Shown here piece by piece: positions 1 to 10,517 of a DNA stretch of 64,000 bases. The notes under the pieces were generated by a model. The model saw nothing but the letters and a program-made list of their open reading frames with translations. It searched no databases and was not told where the DNA came from. The position numbers and the translations under genes were made by a program. Position 1 is the stretch's first letter. Each line of letters opens with the position of its first letter. The DNA is from an uncultured Pelagibacteraceae bacterium. Its GTDB lineage: Bacteria > Pseudomonadota > Alphaproteobacteria > Pelagibacterales > AG-422-B15. The stretch is taken from NCBI GenBank assembly GCA_902570675.1, contig CACFYZ010000002.1:1-64000 (forward strand), read 5' to 3'.

Positions 1-163
1 TATAGTTTTAAGAACAGGAATAATCACTAAAAAGAAACTTTATGTTCAAGCGGGTGGAGGCGTAGTTTATGATAGCAATCCTGAATATGAATATTTAGAA
101 ACGGTTAATAAGGCAAAAGCTGTTTTAACAGCAGCTTCTATAGTTTTGGGAAATAAAAAATGA
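1..163 (+). CDS. trpE: anthranilate synthase component I, C-terminal fragment (5' truncated by window edge)
   Basis: Frame 2 reads ...LRTGIITKKKLYVQAGGGVVYDSNPEYEYLETVNKAKAVLTAASIVLGNKK*, the typical TrpE C-terminus; stop overlaps the trpG start (ATGA). Confidence 0.88.
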   Translation, partial: IVLRTGIITKKKLYVQAGGGVVYDSNPEYEYLETVNKAKAVLTAASIVLGNKK

Positions 164-735
164 TATTGCTAATCGATAACTATGACAGTTTCACATATAA
201 TCTTGTCCACTATGTTGAAGAATTAAATGAAAAAGTTGAAGTTTATCGAAATGATAAAATAAGCTTAAAGCAAATTAGAAAACTAAAACCAAAAAAAATA
301 ATTATTTCTCCCGGACCATGCACGCCTAATGAAGCTGGCATTTCCCTAGAATTAATTAAAACATTTTATAGGGATATTCCTATACTTGGAGTTTGTCTTG
401 GTCACCAATCAATTGGTCAAGCATTTGGATCAAAAATTATTAGAGCTTCAAAAATTATGCACGGTAAAACATCTTCAGTTACTAATTTAGGTTCAAAACT
501 TTTTAAAGGGTTACCTAAAAGATTTGAAGCAACAAGGTATCATAGTCTCATTATTCAAAAGAATACTCTGCCAGAGGATTTTAAAATTATTTCAGATACT
601 TTTGATAATAAAAGTAAAGTAATTATGGGTATTGAGCATAAAATTTATCCGTGTTTCGGAGTCCAATTTCATCCAGAAAGTATTGCAACTGTTCCTTATG
701 GAAAAAAAATAATTAAAAACTTTTTAAAATTATGA
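160..735 (+). CDS. trpG: anthranilate synthase component II (glutamine amidotransferase)
   Basis: LLIDNYDSFTYNLVHY, GVCLGHQSIGQAFG and HPESI class-I GATase motifs; trp operon context. Confidence 0.95.
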   Translation: MILLIDNYDSFTYNLVHYVEELNEKVEVYRNDKISLKQIRKLKPKKIIISPGPCTPNEAGISLELIKTFYRDIPILGVCLGHQSIGQAFGSKIIRASKIMHGKTSSVTNLGSKLFKGLPKRFEATRYHSLIIQKNTLPEDFKIISDTFDNKSKVIMGIEHKIYPCFGVQFHPESIATVPYGKKIIKNFLKL

Positions 736-1748
736 GTATAGATATAAAAAAATATTTGGAGTTAATCTTTGCAGATAATTTAGATCTAGAGTCAACAAAG
801 GAAGTATTTAAATTAATTATGGAAGGTAATGTAAATGAAGTGCAAATTAGCTCATTTCTCTCTTTGCTTCAAAAATCTGGTATAAAAGCTCATCATATAA
901 ACGGAGCTCTAGAAGTAATGAAATCTAAAATGATTAAGATAAAATCACCTAAAGGTTCATTAGATACTTGTGGTACAGGTGGCGATGGTAAAAATAGTTT
1001 GAATATCTCTACTGCTACAGCATTTGTGTTGGCAGCCAAAGGCATACCTATAGCAAAACATGGAAATCGTGCCTTAACATCTAGCTGCGGATCTGCAGAT
1101 GTCCTGAAGTCCTTAAAAATCAATATTGATATGAATATTTCAAAATTAGAAGACTGTTTGAACAAAACAGGTATTTGTTTCATGTTTGCACCTAATCATC
1201 ATCCGGCTATGAAATATGTAGGCCCAGTTAGGCAGCAGCTTGGTTTTAGAACTATATTTAATATGCTTGGACCATTAATGAATCCAGCAGGTGTACGAGA
1301 TCAACTTGTGGGCGTTTATTCAAAAGAGGTGTTTGATATTTATAAGGAAGTTTTTCAAAATGATCCAAATAAGAATGTTTGCCTAGTTTCTGGTTTTGAT
1401 GGAAATGATGAGATATCCCTTGATGGATCAAATTTAATTTTCACAAAGAAAAATGGACTAATTGACTTTGATCCAGAAACAATAGGTTTACAAAGAGCTA
1501 TCAAAGAAGAAATTACAGGCGGTGATGCAAATTATAATGCAGACAGAATATTAGAAATATTTAATGGTAAAATTGACTCATTTTATCATGCAGTTTGTAT
1601 AAATTCAGCTTTTGGAATATTGGTAAGTAAAAATATTGAAATTAACGATAAAAATATTCAAGATTCTCTTGATGAAGTAAAGTTATTAATAAGAGATGGA
1701 ATACCAAATAAAATTATTGAAAAGTTATCAACATTCACAAATAGCTAA
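732..1748 (+). CDS. trpD: anthranilate phosphoribosyltransferase
   Basis: DTCGTGGDGKNSLNIST and KHGNRALTSSCGSADVL motifs; overlaps trpG. Confidence 0.96.
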   Translation: MSIDIKKYLELIFADNLDLESTKEVFKLIMEGNVNEVQISSFLSLLQKSGIKAHHINGALEVMKSKMIKIKSPKGSLDTCGTGGDGKNSLNISTATAFVLAAKGIPIAKHGNRALTSSCGSADVLKSLKINIDMNISKLEDCLNKTGICFMFAPNHHPAMKYVGPVRQQLGFRTIFNMLGPLMNPAGVRDQLVGVYSKEVFDIYKEVFQNDPNKNVCLVSGFDGNDEISLDGSNLIFTKKNGLIDFDPETIGLQRAIKEEITGGDANYNADRILEIFNGKIDSFYHAVCINSAFGILVSKNIEINDKNIQDSLDEVKLLIRDGIPNKIIEKLSTFTNS

Positions 1749-2539
1749 TGTCAATACTAAAGGAAATATATGAATATAAGAAAAATTTTGTTGAACAACA
1801 AAAAAATAAATGTTCGCAAAAAAAAATTGAAAATCAGTTAATCATAGACAAAAATAAAAGTTTTAAATTTTACGAAAAATTAAAAAAAGAATGTGATCAA
1901 ATTTCAATTATTGGAGAAATAAAAAAAGGTAGCCCTTCATTGGGTAAATTCGTAGACGATAATATAAATATAATTCAATTAGCAAATATTTATGAGAAAA
2001 ATAATATTTCCTGCTTATCTATTCTTACTGATGAAAAATATTTTAATGGTAAATTAAGTGATCTTGAAGAAATTAGAAAAAGTACAATCATACCAATTCT
2101 TAGAAAAGATTTTATAGTAGATGAGTATCAAATATACGAAAGTAAACTCAGTGGTGCCGATTGTATATTAATAATTTTATCAATGTTAAAACAAGAAGAT
2201 GCTGATAAATTTTCAATTATAGCCAATGATTTAGGTATGGACTCGATTGTTGAAATTCATAATTTAGATGAATTAAAGAGATCAAATAATATGATTTCTA
2301 ATATGATTGGAATAAATAATCGAAATCTGAATAATTTTGAAACTGACTTAAATACTACGATTAAACTTTCAAAAGAATTGCAAAATAATGAGAAATTATT
2401 CATTTCTGAAAGCGGTTTTCACAGAAAAGAAGATATTGATATAATTTGTAAAAATACCTCGATAAATAATTTTCTAATTGGTGAGTATCTAATGAAATCA
2501 CAAAATTTGCCCTCTCATATCAGAGAATTACTAAATTAA
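1748..2539 (+). CDS. trpC: indole-3-glycerol phosphate synthase
   Basis: EIKKGSPSLG, LRKDFIVDEYQIYES and GINNRNLNNFETDL motifs. Confidence 0.94.
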   Translation: MSILKEIYEYKKNFVEQQKNKCSQKKIENQLIIDKNKSFKFYEKLKKECDQISIIGEIKKGSPSLGKFVDDNINIIQLANIYEKNNISCLSILTDEKYFNGKLSDLEEIRKSTIIPILRKDFIVDEYQIYESKLSGADCILIILSMLKQEDADKFSIIANDLGMDSIVEIHNLDELKRSNNMISNMIGINNRNLNNFETDLNTTIKLSKELQNNEKLFISESGFHRKEDIDIICKNTSINNFLIGEYLMKSQNLPSHIRELLN

Positions 2540-2602
2540 TAGTTTATATAAATTATCTTAATAATTGTTTTTAATAGCTTTTTTTTTATTGAAACTTAAT
2601 GA

Positions 2603-2617
2603 GAACATTGGTAGAAC
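2603..2617. promoter_or_regulatory. putative LexA/SOS box, GAAC-N7-GAAC
   Basis: gaac-attggta-gaac, the reverse complement of the alphaproteobacterial SOS box GTTC-N7-GTTC, 24 bp upstream of the lexA ATG. Confidence 0.8.
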
Positions 2618-2638
2618 ATACTTAGTGGAAACGAATCA

Positions 2639-3319
2639 ATGTTAACAAGAAAACAAAAAGAACTACTAAATTACATACAAAACTTTCAGAGCAAAAGTGG
2701 GGTTACCCCATCTTATGAAGAAATGAAATCTGCGCTCAGATTAAAATCTAAATCTGGTATTCATAGGCTGGTGATAGCTCTTGAAGAAAGAGGGTTTGTA
2801 AAAAGACTTGCTCATAAGGCTCGCGCTCTTGAAGTAATTAAAGATGGTATTTCAAATATTAAAGTTTCTGAACAAAATAAGAAAAATTTAGTAATAGGTA
2901 ATTTTAAAAATAGCATTGGTGAGGAGTCTAATAATAAGTTAAGCACACTGCCTCTATTAGGAAAGATAGCAGCTGGAACACCAATAGAAGCAATTCAGCA
3001 AAATGATACTTCGGTTGATGTCCCAAAGGAAATGATGCCAATAGGAGAAAGCTACGCTCTTTCTGTTGAAGGAGACTCAATGATTAATGAGGGTATACAT
3101 GATGGTGACACTGTTTTAATTAAAAAAACAAATATTGCTGATAACGGAGACATTATTGTTGCCTTGATTGATGATCACGAAGCTACTTTAAAAAGGATTA
3201 GAAAAAAAGGACAAAGTATTGCACTTGAAAGTGCTAATCCTATATATGAAACAAGAATACTTTCCGCACATAGAGTTAAAATTCAAGGTAAGTTAATTGG
3301 CCTCCTCAGGAAATATTAA
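2639..3319 (+). CDS. lexA: LexA repressor
   Basis: N-terminal wHTH (MLTRKQKELLNYIQNFQSKSGVTPSYEEM), S24 peptidase domain with GDSMINEGIHDGD. Confidence 0.96.
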   Translation: MLTRKQKELLNYIQNFQSKSGVTPSYEEMKSALRLKSKSGIHRLVIALEERGFVKRLAHKARALEVIKDGISNIKVSEQNKKNLVIGNFKNSIGEESNNKLSTLPLLGKIAAGTPIEAIQQNDTSVDVPKEMMPIGESYALSVEGDSMINEGIHDGDTVLIKKTNIADNGDIIVALIDDHEATLKRIRKKGQSIALESANPIYETRILSAHRVKIQGKLIGLLRKY

Positions 3320-3368
3320 AAATATTTTTAACTTTTATATTTTTATAAATAGTTTATTTAGTACATGA

Positions 3369-4691
3369 ATGGCTAATAAAAAAATTATTAAGAATAAAAA
3401 AATAGCAAAGTTAACAATAGCTGATAATTCCTACGAATTCCCAATATATAGTTCTACTGAAGGCGAATCTGTCATAGATATATCAAGACTATACTCAGAA
3501 GCAAATATATTTACATATGATCCTGGATTTACATCTACTGCATCGTGTGAATCAAAAATTACCTATATTGATGGAGAAAATGGAATTTTAAGATATAGAG
3601 GATACGATATTGAAGATCTTGCACAAAAAAGTGATTTCATAGAAGTTGTTAATCTTTTAATTTACGGAGATCTTCCAAATAAAGAACAACTAAAAAAATA
3701 TAGAAGATTAATTTCAAGACATACGCTACTACACGAGCAAATAATTAACTTTTTTCAAGGTTTTAGACGTGATGCTCATCCAATGGCTATGATGGTAGGC
3801 GTTATGGGAGCACTATCATCATTTTACCAGGATACTTTGGACATCAGTGACTCACATCAGAGACAAGAAGCAACCAGGAGAATTGTAGCAAAATCAGCTA
3901 CTATTGGCGCAATGGCCTATAAATATTCAATAGGACAATCATTCGTTTCACCCAAAAATAATTTATCTTTTTCAGAAAACTTTTTACATATGTGTTTTAG
4001 CAATACAGCCGAGGAATATAAAATTTCTCCAATACTTTCAAAAGCAATGGATACAATTTTTATTTTACACGCTGATCATGAACAAAATGCATCTACTTCT
4101 ACAGTAAGACTCGCTGGCTCTTCGGGTGCTAATCCATTCGCTTGCATAGCAGCAGGTGTATCGTCATTGTGGGGGCCTGCTCATGGTGGAGCCAATCAAG
4201 CAGCCTTAGAAATGTTGGAAGAAATCGGTTCTACAAAAAATATAAATAAATATATTAAAAAAGCAAAAAATAAAAAAGATCCGTTTAAGCTCATGGGATT
4301 TGGTCACAGAGTCTATAAAAATTATGATCCTCGCGCAAAAATTCTTAAAGGCATCTGTCAAAAAGTATTAAAACATGTAGGTATTAAAAATGATCCAATA
4401 TTAAAACTTGCTATGACCTTAGAAAAAATTGCTCTAAAAGATAAGTATTTCATTGAGAAAAGACTTTACCCTAATGTAGATTTTTATTCAGGTATAATTC
4501 TAAGAGCAATTGGCTTTCCACCAGAAATGTTTACTGTAATTTTTGCCATTTCTAGAACAGCTGGTTGGACTGCACAATGGACAGAAATGATTGAAGACCC
4601 GATTCAAAAAATTGGTCGTCCAAGGCAGTTATATACTGGCAATAAATCACTGAAATATGGAACAATCAGATCTAAGAAAAATACTAGATAA
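3369..4691 (+). CDS. gltA: citrate synthase
   Basis: [54 protein letters not shown]. Confidence 0.97.
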   Translation: MANKKIIKNKKIAKLTIADNSYEFPIYSSTEGESVIDISRLYSEANIFTYDPGFTSTASCESKITYIDGENGILRYRGYDIEDLAQKSDFIEVVNLLIYGDLPNKEQLKKYRRLISRHTLLHEQIINFFQGFRRDAHPMAMMVGVMGALSSFYQDTLDISDSHQRQEATRRIVAKSATIGAMAYKYSIGQSFVSPKNNLSFSENFLHMCFSNTAEEYKISPILSKAMDTIFILHADHEQNASTSTVRLAGSSGANPFACIAAGVSSLWGPAHGGANQAALEMLEEIGSTKNINKYIKKAKNKKDPFKLMGFGHRVYKNYDPRAKILKGICQKVLKHVGIKNDPILKLAMTLEKIALKDKYFIEKRLYPNVDFYSGIILRAIGFPPEMFTVIFAISRTAGWTAQWTEMIEDPIQKIGRPRQLYTGNKSLKYGTIRSKKNTR

Positions 4692-4695
4692 TTAC

Positions 4696-5517
4696 TTAAC
4701 ACAGATCATATATTCTTAAATCATTTTCATTGGTAATTTTTAATAATTCAGTTTTTTTATAGACCATTGTCAGCTTCGTGTTTATTGCAATGCCCCTTAA
4801 ATTTGCTTTTAATATTAACTTTATTGTTTTCGGACCAATAACTGGCAAATCAATAAGTTTACTTTGATTTTTTTTTGGAATTTTAGTTAAAAAACCTGAC
4901 TTCTTATTAAGCTGTTTTAAATTTTTTCTAATATTCACAGTTCTTTTGATTAAATTATCAGTACCTTCAGCTGCTTCAATTGCAATGATATATCCATCAA
5001 CACTAATTATTGATTGCGCATTATCATATTTGGAGAGTGCATTAAGTATCTTTATTGACTTATTGATGTCAATTTTGTCGTTTTTATTTATTGATGATCC
5101 TATTTCCGCCTTTGAAAGAAAAAAATTTTTGGATATTTTTTTAGGTGATAATACGCTAAAGCCGTTTTGAGCAAAGATTTTAACTACTGTTGATAGTATA
5201 TTACCGTCCCCCTTTTTAAATGACTCCATTAATAATGGTAAGTAATTTTCTACAATCCCATCATTCTTAAAATCAGATAAATTGGGTCGATTAATTTTTC
5301 CAAGAAATACCAATTTTGAAATTTTATTTTCTTTAAGTGTTCGTAAGATTTTTTTTAATTCAAATATTTTAAAATTAAATACCCCTCTTCTATTAATGTA
5401 TCTTGTATCATCTACATTAATAAAAATTGACAAATCTTCTTTTTTTTTTAATTCAGAATAAAAAGCTTTTGCTAAAAGATCGTAACCACCAATTACACAT
5501 ACTTTGTTATCGCTCAT
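4696..5517 (-). CDS. lpxI: UDP-2,3-diacylglucosamine pyrophosphatase LpxI (DUF1009); track ORF extends to 5544, start MSDNKVCVIGG preferred
   Basis: LpxI-like N-terminus and VIGPKTI / AINTKLTMVYKK C-terminus; adjacent to lpxA. Confidence 0.85.
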   Translation of the reverse strand: MSDNKVCVIGGYDLLAKAFYSELKKKEDLSIFINVDDTRYINRRGVFNFKIFELKKILRTLKENKISKLVFLGKINRPNLSDFKNDGIVENYLPLLMESFKKGDGNILSTVVKIFAQNGFSVLSPKKISKNFFLSKAEIGSSINKNDKIDINKSIKILNALSKYDNAQSIISVDGYIIAIEAAEGTDNLIKRTVNIRKNLKQLNKKSGFLTKIPKKNQSKLIDLPVIGPKTIKLILKANLRGIAINTKLTMVYKKTELLKITNENDLRIYDLC

Positions 5518-6286
5518 ATTTACATAGCCCCCTTGGACTAACATTTTCTATGAAACTTATTAAATCATGTATTAAGTCACTTTTAGTAATATCGATTTTT
5601 TTAATTTCTTTAGAGATTGATTGCCCAGTAAATATTTTATCTACAGATTTGGTATATTCTCTAATATGTTCTTTTGAAATACCGGCACGTTTTAACCCAA
5701 TAATATTTATACCAGTTACTTGTGCCCTATTCCCAATTGCTAAACTGTAAGGAATCACATCATTTTCTACGGCGGACATACCGCCTATCATTGCAAGCTT
5801 TCCTATTCTACAAAATTGATGCACAGCAGACAAACCTCCTATAACTGCATAATCATCAACATGAACGTGACCGCCCAAGGTTGCCTGGTTTGCAAAAATT
5901 GTTTTATTTCCAACAATACAATCATGTGCAATATGTGCACCAGTCATAAATAATGAAGAGTCACCAATAAGAGTTTCCATCCTATCTCCTTGAGTGCCTA
6001 TATTAGCAGTACAATATTCTCTAAAAATATTATCTTCTCCAATAATTAATCTGCTTTTTTCTCCATTATATTTTAGATCTTGTGGAATTGAGCCAATTGA
6101 GCAAAAAGGAAAGAAAATATTTGATTCACCTATGTCTGTATCGCCACATATGTTTACTGAAGATTTAATAATATTATTATTTGCAATTTTAACGTTATCT
6201 TCAATAATTGAGTAAGGACCTACTATAACATTGTCACCAATCTTACAATTGTCACCAATGATTGCTGTTTTATGTATTTTTTTCAT
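5507..6286 (-). CDS. lpxA: UDP-N-acetylglucosamine acyltransferase
   Basis: Hexapeptide repeats, HKTAII, AHIAHDCIVGN, GGHVHVDDYAVIGG, VHQFCRIGKLAMIGG. Confidence 0.96.
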   Translation of the reverse strand: MKKIHKTAIIGDNCKIGDNVIVGPYSIIEDNVKIANNNIIKSSVNICGDTDIGESNIFFPFCSIGSIPQDLKYNGEKSRLIIGEDNIFREYCTANIGTQGDRMETLIGDSSLFMTGAHIAHDCIVGNKTIFANQATLGGHVHVDDYAVIGGLSAVHQFCRIGKLAMIGGMSAVENDVIPYSLAIGNRAQVTGINIIGLKRAGISKEHIREYTKSVDKIFTGQSISKEIKKIDITKSDLIHDLISFIENVSPRGLCKYER

Positions 6287-6734
6287 TCTCCCTATCCATT
6301 ATCATCGCACTCCATTTAGCCTCACAAACTCTTTCTTCATTTATATCTAATGTAACTCCTTCAAAGCGCCATACTCTACCTTTGGACCTAATTGCTTTTA
6401 CATTGGCAAATATTTTCTCATCAGGAAAAACCGGCTTTCTAAACTTTGTGTTTTCTATATTCATCAAGTAAACAATTTTATCAAAAGTTTCATCTCTTAT
6501 ACTATACGCAATTAATGCGGCCGCTGTTTGTGCCATCAATTCAACAAGTATTACACCTGGTACCACGGGTTGACCTGGAAAATGTCCTTTAAAAAATCCT
6601 TCATTTCTTGTAAACGTTTTTACTCCTGTAGCAGTTTCAAGCTTTTTAATATTTTCTAGTTTATCAATGAATAGAAATGGTTCGCGATGAGGAATTAGTT
6701 CCTTTATTTGATTGGTCTCTATTGTATTACCCAT
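6270..6734 (-). CDS. fabZ: 3-hydroxyacyl-ACP dehydratase
   Basis: LIPHREPFLFIDK, GHFPGQPVVPGVILVELMAQ. Confidence 0.96.
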   Translation of the reverse strand: MGNTIETNQIKELIPHREPFLFIDKLENIKKLETATGVKTFTRNEGFFKGHFPGQPVVPGVILVELMAQTAAALIAYSIRDETFDKIVYLMNIENTKFRKPVFPDEKIFANVKAIRSKGRVWRFEGVTLDINEERVCEAKWSAMIMDRENEKNT

Positions 6735-7710
6735 AAGTTTTTTTAAATTGTTTAATATATTTATACTTATTAACTGCTGGATTACCCATTACCGAAGCAT
6801 TATCATCAATATCATTTATTACTCCACTCTTAGCGGCAATTTGAACATTATTTCCAATTTTTAAATGACCAGCAATGCCGACTTGTCCCCCTGATAATAC
6901 GCCGTTTCCTACTGTTGTACTTCCAGCTATTCCGTTCATTCCAGTAAATACACAATCATTACCAATAGATACATTGTGAGCAATATGACATAAGTTATCT
7001 AAATACGTATTTTCTCCTATTACAGTATCACCAAAGCTGCCTCTATCTAAAGTACAATTGGAACCAATTCTTACTCTAGATTGAATTATAACCCTACCCA
7101 CATGAAATATATTTTCATTATTGCTTCTTTGAATAGAAAAACCAAAACCTGGTTGCCCGATAGAACAATTTCTTCCTATCTTGACGTCATCACCGATAAT
7201 CGAGTTTGAAATTACACTGTTACAGTCAATAAATGAGTTATTTCCAATTATGCAACCGCTCTTAATTACTGCTCCATTACATATTTTTACATTACTTCCG
7301 ATTATACTTCCATTTTCAATTATTACTTTATCTTGAATTATTGAATTTTTTCCAATTTCTGGAGAAGGAAAAGTATTGATTTCTTCCTGGCTATATTCTC
7401 GATAGAACAAATTGGAGAGTATCGAAACGGCATGATGCACATCCTTCACGACTATTTTTTGAATATTTTTATTAATTTTTTTTGAGCTTTCTTCAGTACA
7501 AATAATTGCGTAATTGATTGTATTATCAAACTTATAATTTTTTAATTCTTGATTATCATATAAAAAAGAAATCGTATTATTTTCTAAACTAGTAAGACCG
7601 ACTAATTTAGTAAACTCAGCATTTTTTTTATTATCAGCCGTACAGTTAATCTCTGATTTAATAGTTGATAAGTCGTGAGGACCTAAGTTCTTAAAGAAAC
7701 TTGGTTTCAT
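6727..7710 (-). CDS. lpxD: UDP-3-O-acylglucosamine N-acyltransferase
   Basis: Hexapeptide repeats; IGQPGFGF, IGSNCTLDRGSFGDTVIG, HIAHNVSIGND. Confidence 0.94.
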   Translation of the reverse strand: MKPSFFKNLGPHDLSTIKSEINCTADNKKNAEFTKLVGLTSLENNTISFLYDNQELKNYKFDNTINYAIICTEESSKKINKNIQKIVVKDVHHAVSILSNLFYREYSQEEINTFPSPEIGKNSIIQDKVIIENGSIIGSNVKICNGAVIKSGCIIGNNSFIDCNSVISNSIIGDDVKIGRNCSIGQPGFGFSIQRSNNENIFHVGRVIIQSRVRIGSNCTLDRGSFGDTVIGENTYLDNLCHIAHNVSIGNDCVFTGMNGIAGSTTVGNGVLSGGQVGIAGHLKIGNNVQIAAKSGVINDIDDNASVMGNPAVNKYKYIKQFKKTYG

Positions 7711-7713
7711 TAA

Positions 7714-8265
7714 TCAATCTTGAGATATTTTTATACTAGGTAATTCTTTATTAAGAGCTTTGAGAACTTCTTGAGTTATATCCATACTTTCGGCACTTAA
7801 AAGAACTGTACTTTTTTCTAACATGACCGTGATACCTTTTTCGTTAGAAATATTTTCTAAGATAGGTTTAAGTGCGTCTAGTACCTTATTTCTCGAGGAA
7901 CCTAATAAATTGTCAATTGATCTTAGTTTTTCTTGTCTTGATGCATTATAATTTTGGACTTTTTTTTCATATTCCTGTCGTTTAATTTCAAATGCTTCAG
8001 GTGCCATTACTGCTTGTGACTCAATCAATTTATTTTGTTCGTTTATCATTTCTTCATCACTGACTTTGATTTCTTCTTCAATTTTTACAGCGATTTTTTC
8101 AATTTCCTCCGCAGCATCTTTTGCGGCATCAGCTTCAAGCAAAATCAAATTTAAATCAACAATGCCAACTGATGTATTTGGATAGTCGGCTTTAGCGGTA
8201 TTCAAAAGCAAAACAAAAGTTATTAAAAAAATAATTGTAAGTTGTTTTAAATTAAATATTCTCAT
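7714..8265 (-). CDS. skp: OmpH/Skp-family periplasmic chaperone
   Basis: Signal peptide, VGIVDLNLILLEADAAK, coiled coil; between bamA and lpxD. Confidence 0.82.
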   Translation of the reverse strand: MRIFNLKQLTIIFLITFVLLLNTAKADYPNTSVGIVDLNLILLEADAAKDAAEEIEKIAVKIEEEIKVSDEEMINEQNKLIESQAVMAPEAFEIKRQEYEKKVQNYNASRQEKLRSIDNLLGSSRNKVLDALKPILENISNEKGITVMLEKSTVLLSAESMDITQEVLKALNKELPSIKISQD

Positions 8266-10517
8266 TAAAAATTGTATCCTATATCAAAATATAAATTATC
8301 AGTTGTATCAGTTGATACGCTGTCAATTACATTTGCATATACTATATTAATCGGCCCTATTGTTGAGTCCCAATTAAAATTCACTCCTATTGACGATCTC
8401 ATCTTATGATCGTCATTAATAGATGAATATGCTGGATTTTCTAATCCCCATACACTTCCTACATCAACAAACAGAGTGGTTGTAATATCAAACGGCTCAA
8501 TACTTAAATCAATATTTGTTTCAAGAGATGTCAAATAATAGTATTGTCCACCTGTGTATGAATTGCCTGATCTTGGCCCAACTTTGCCTGATTTAAATCC
8601 CCTCAATCTTTTCCCCCCTAAAGTAAAATTTGAGGATAATGGAGCATATTTATCATTATATCCATTAACATTACCAGCCTCTAACTTTAAAGCTCCAATG
8701 AATCTCTCAGAAAGAGGTTTATAAATGTTAAATTCAAAACTATTTTGAATGTAGTAACTTGTACCACCTAATCCAGCTATATCTTGATTTAATTGTATAT
8801 TATATCCTCTTGACGGCTTATATCTACTGTTACGATTATCCAAATTAAGAGTATAACCAAATGCAGATACTGTATCTGTGCCTGCAAGTAATTGTTCATA
8901 TGTGGTAGCTCCTGTATCCGCCTTTACTTTATTAGTGTATAATTCATACCTCATTGACAAAAACCGATTTGATGCCAGTGGAAATCCTGCTGACAAGCCA
9001 AATCCCAGCTCTTCAGTTTCATAATTTACACCAGATGGATCAGAAAAATTACTATATAATTTCGTAGTTAATGATAGTGGCTTATTATTAAAGTAAGGTT
9101 CTGTGAAAGAAATATCATAGAGATTTCTTGTATCTGATAAATTGCCAGAAAAATTTAAGCGTTGACCTTTGCCAAGAAAATTTGTTTCCTTCAAACCAAA
9201 CATTAATGTTGCAGATGTTGAGCTTGAATATCCTGCACCAATTGTTGCCTCTCCGGTGTTTTTTTCCTCTACTTCAACTAAAAGATCAATTTTATCATCA
9301 TAAGTTGTTCTTACTTCATCGATTTCTACGTCAGAAAAAAAACCTAATGCCCTTATAGAATCTTTAGAGTAATTTATAGCATACTTGTTATAGGCATCTC
9401 CTTCTGAAAGAGATATTTCTCTTCGAATTACTCGGTCAATTGTTCTTGTATTTCCAATAATATCTATTTCATTTACGTAAACTCTCGGTCCTTCATTAAG
9501 TAAAAAGTTAACATTTATTAAATTATTTTCATTGTCTTGACTAATTACAGGATTTATTTCTATGAATGAATAACCTTCCACCTCAGCGACTTCTCTGATA
9601 TTTTTTATACCAAGCTTAATTTTACTTGCATCATATAATTCGTTATCTTTAATCGGGATAGTTCTTCTAATTATATCTGAATTTAGCTTTTTTAAGTCAC
9701 TTGTTACTTCGACAGTGCCATAATTATAAAGTTCACCTTCATCAACTTTAATAATAATTTCAAAACTGTTTGAGTTTGGAGTTAACTGTGCAATCGATGA
9801 TAATATTTTAAAATCTGGATAACCCGTATCATTATAAAATTGTGCAATTAATTGTTTATCATATTCAAGTTTATCAGGATCATAGCGTGAGGCAGATGAA
9901 AAGATCCTTAATAGTCTTTTTTCTTTGGTTTTCATCACTGATTTTATCTCAGTTGACGAGTAAACTTTATTGCCAAGAATAATTATATTTGAAACTTCTG
10001 TGATATCTGACTCAGTGATCTCGTAAATTAAATTTACTCTATTATTATTGAGAATTTCTACAGTTGGGTTTATTTCAGTCGATAATCTCCCTGATCTTTG
10101 ATATAGGGTCAGCATCCTTGTAATGTCTTTTTTTACTCTTGATCTAGAATAAACAGACCTCTCTTTTAAAGATATTTCTAGCAATAGATCTTCATCTTTT
10201 ACTTTTTTATTTCCTTCAAATTTTACTAAATTTATAGTTGGATTTTCTTTAACGTATATGTTCAATACATTATCAGTAAATGAAATTTCAATATTACTAA
10301 ATAAATTTGTATCAAATAAATTTTTTAAAATTTTATCACCAAGGTCATCTGTATAATCTTGACCAATAACAACTTCTGAATATGAAATTATGGTATCTAC
10401 ATCTACTCTCTGTTCACCTGATGCTTTAATTTCTAGTATTCTATTATCAGTCGCGTATACCACTGTATTTAGAAAAAAAATAGATATCAATACTATTATA
10501 ATCTTATAATTTTTCAT
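8265..10517 (-). CDS. bamA: outer membrane protein assembly factor BamA
   Basis: POTRA repeats, GAGYSSSTSATLMFGLKETNFLGKGQ, C-terminal beta barrel ending in YNF. Confidence 0.95.
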   Translation of the reverse strand: MKNYKIIIVLISIFFLNTVVYATDNRILEIKASGEQRVDVDTIISYSEVVIGQDYTDDLGDKILKNLFDTNLFSNIEISFTDNVLNIYVKENPTINLVKFEGNKKVKDEDLLLEISLKERSVYSRSRVKKDITRMLTLYQRSGRLSTEINPTVEILNNNRVNLIYEITESDITEVSNIIILGNKVYSSTEIKSVMKTKEKRLLRIFSSASRYDPDKLEYDKQLIAQFYNDTGYPDFKILSSIAQLTPNSNSFEIIIKVDEGELYNYGTVEVTSDLKKLNSDIIRRTIPIKDNELYDASKIKLGIKNIREVAEVEGYSFIEINPVISQDNENNLINVNFLLNEGPRVYVNEIDIIGNTRTIDRVIRREISLSEGDAYNKYAINYSKDSIRALGFFSDVEIDEVRTTYDDKIDLLVEVEEKNTGEATIGAGYSSSTSATLMFGLKETNFLGKGQRLNFSGNLSDTRNLYDISFTEPYFNNKPLSLTTKLYSNFSDPSGVNYETEELGFGLSAGFPLASNRFLSMRYELYTNKVKADTGATTYEQLLAGTDTVSAFGYTLNLDNRNSRYKPSRGYNIQLNQDIAGLGGTSYYIQNSFEFNIYKPLSERFIGALKLEAGNVNGYNDKYAPLSSNFTLGGKRLRGFKSGKVGPRSGNSYTGGQYYYLTSLETNIDLSIEPFDITTTLFVDVGSVWGLENPAYSSINDDHKMRSSIGVNFNWDSTIGPINIVYANVIDSVSTDTTDNLYFDIGYNF

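Noticed and set aside
893-1183. Minus-strand ORF opposite trpD (96 aa)
   Set aside because: Lies inside an unambiguous trpD gene; composition is typical of an antisense shadow ORF. Same reasoning for the other short antisense ORFs in the track (e.g. opposite bamA, dnaE, nuoM, nuoL, clpX, tig).
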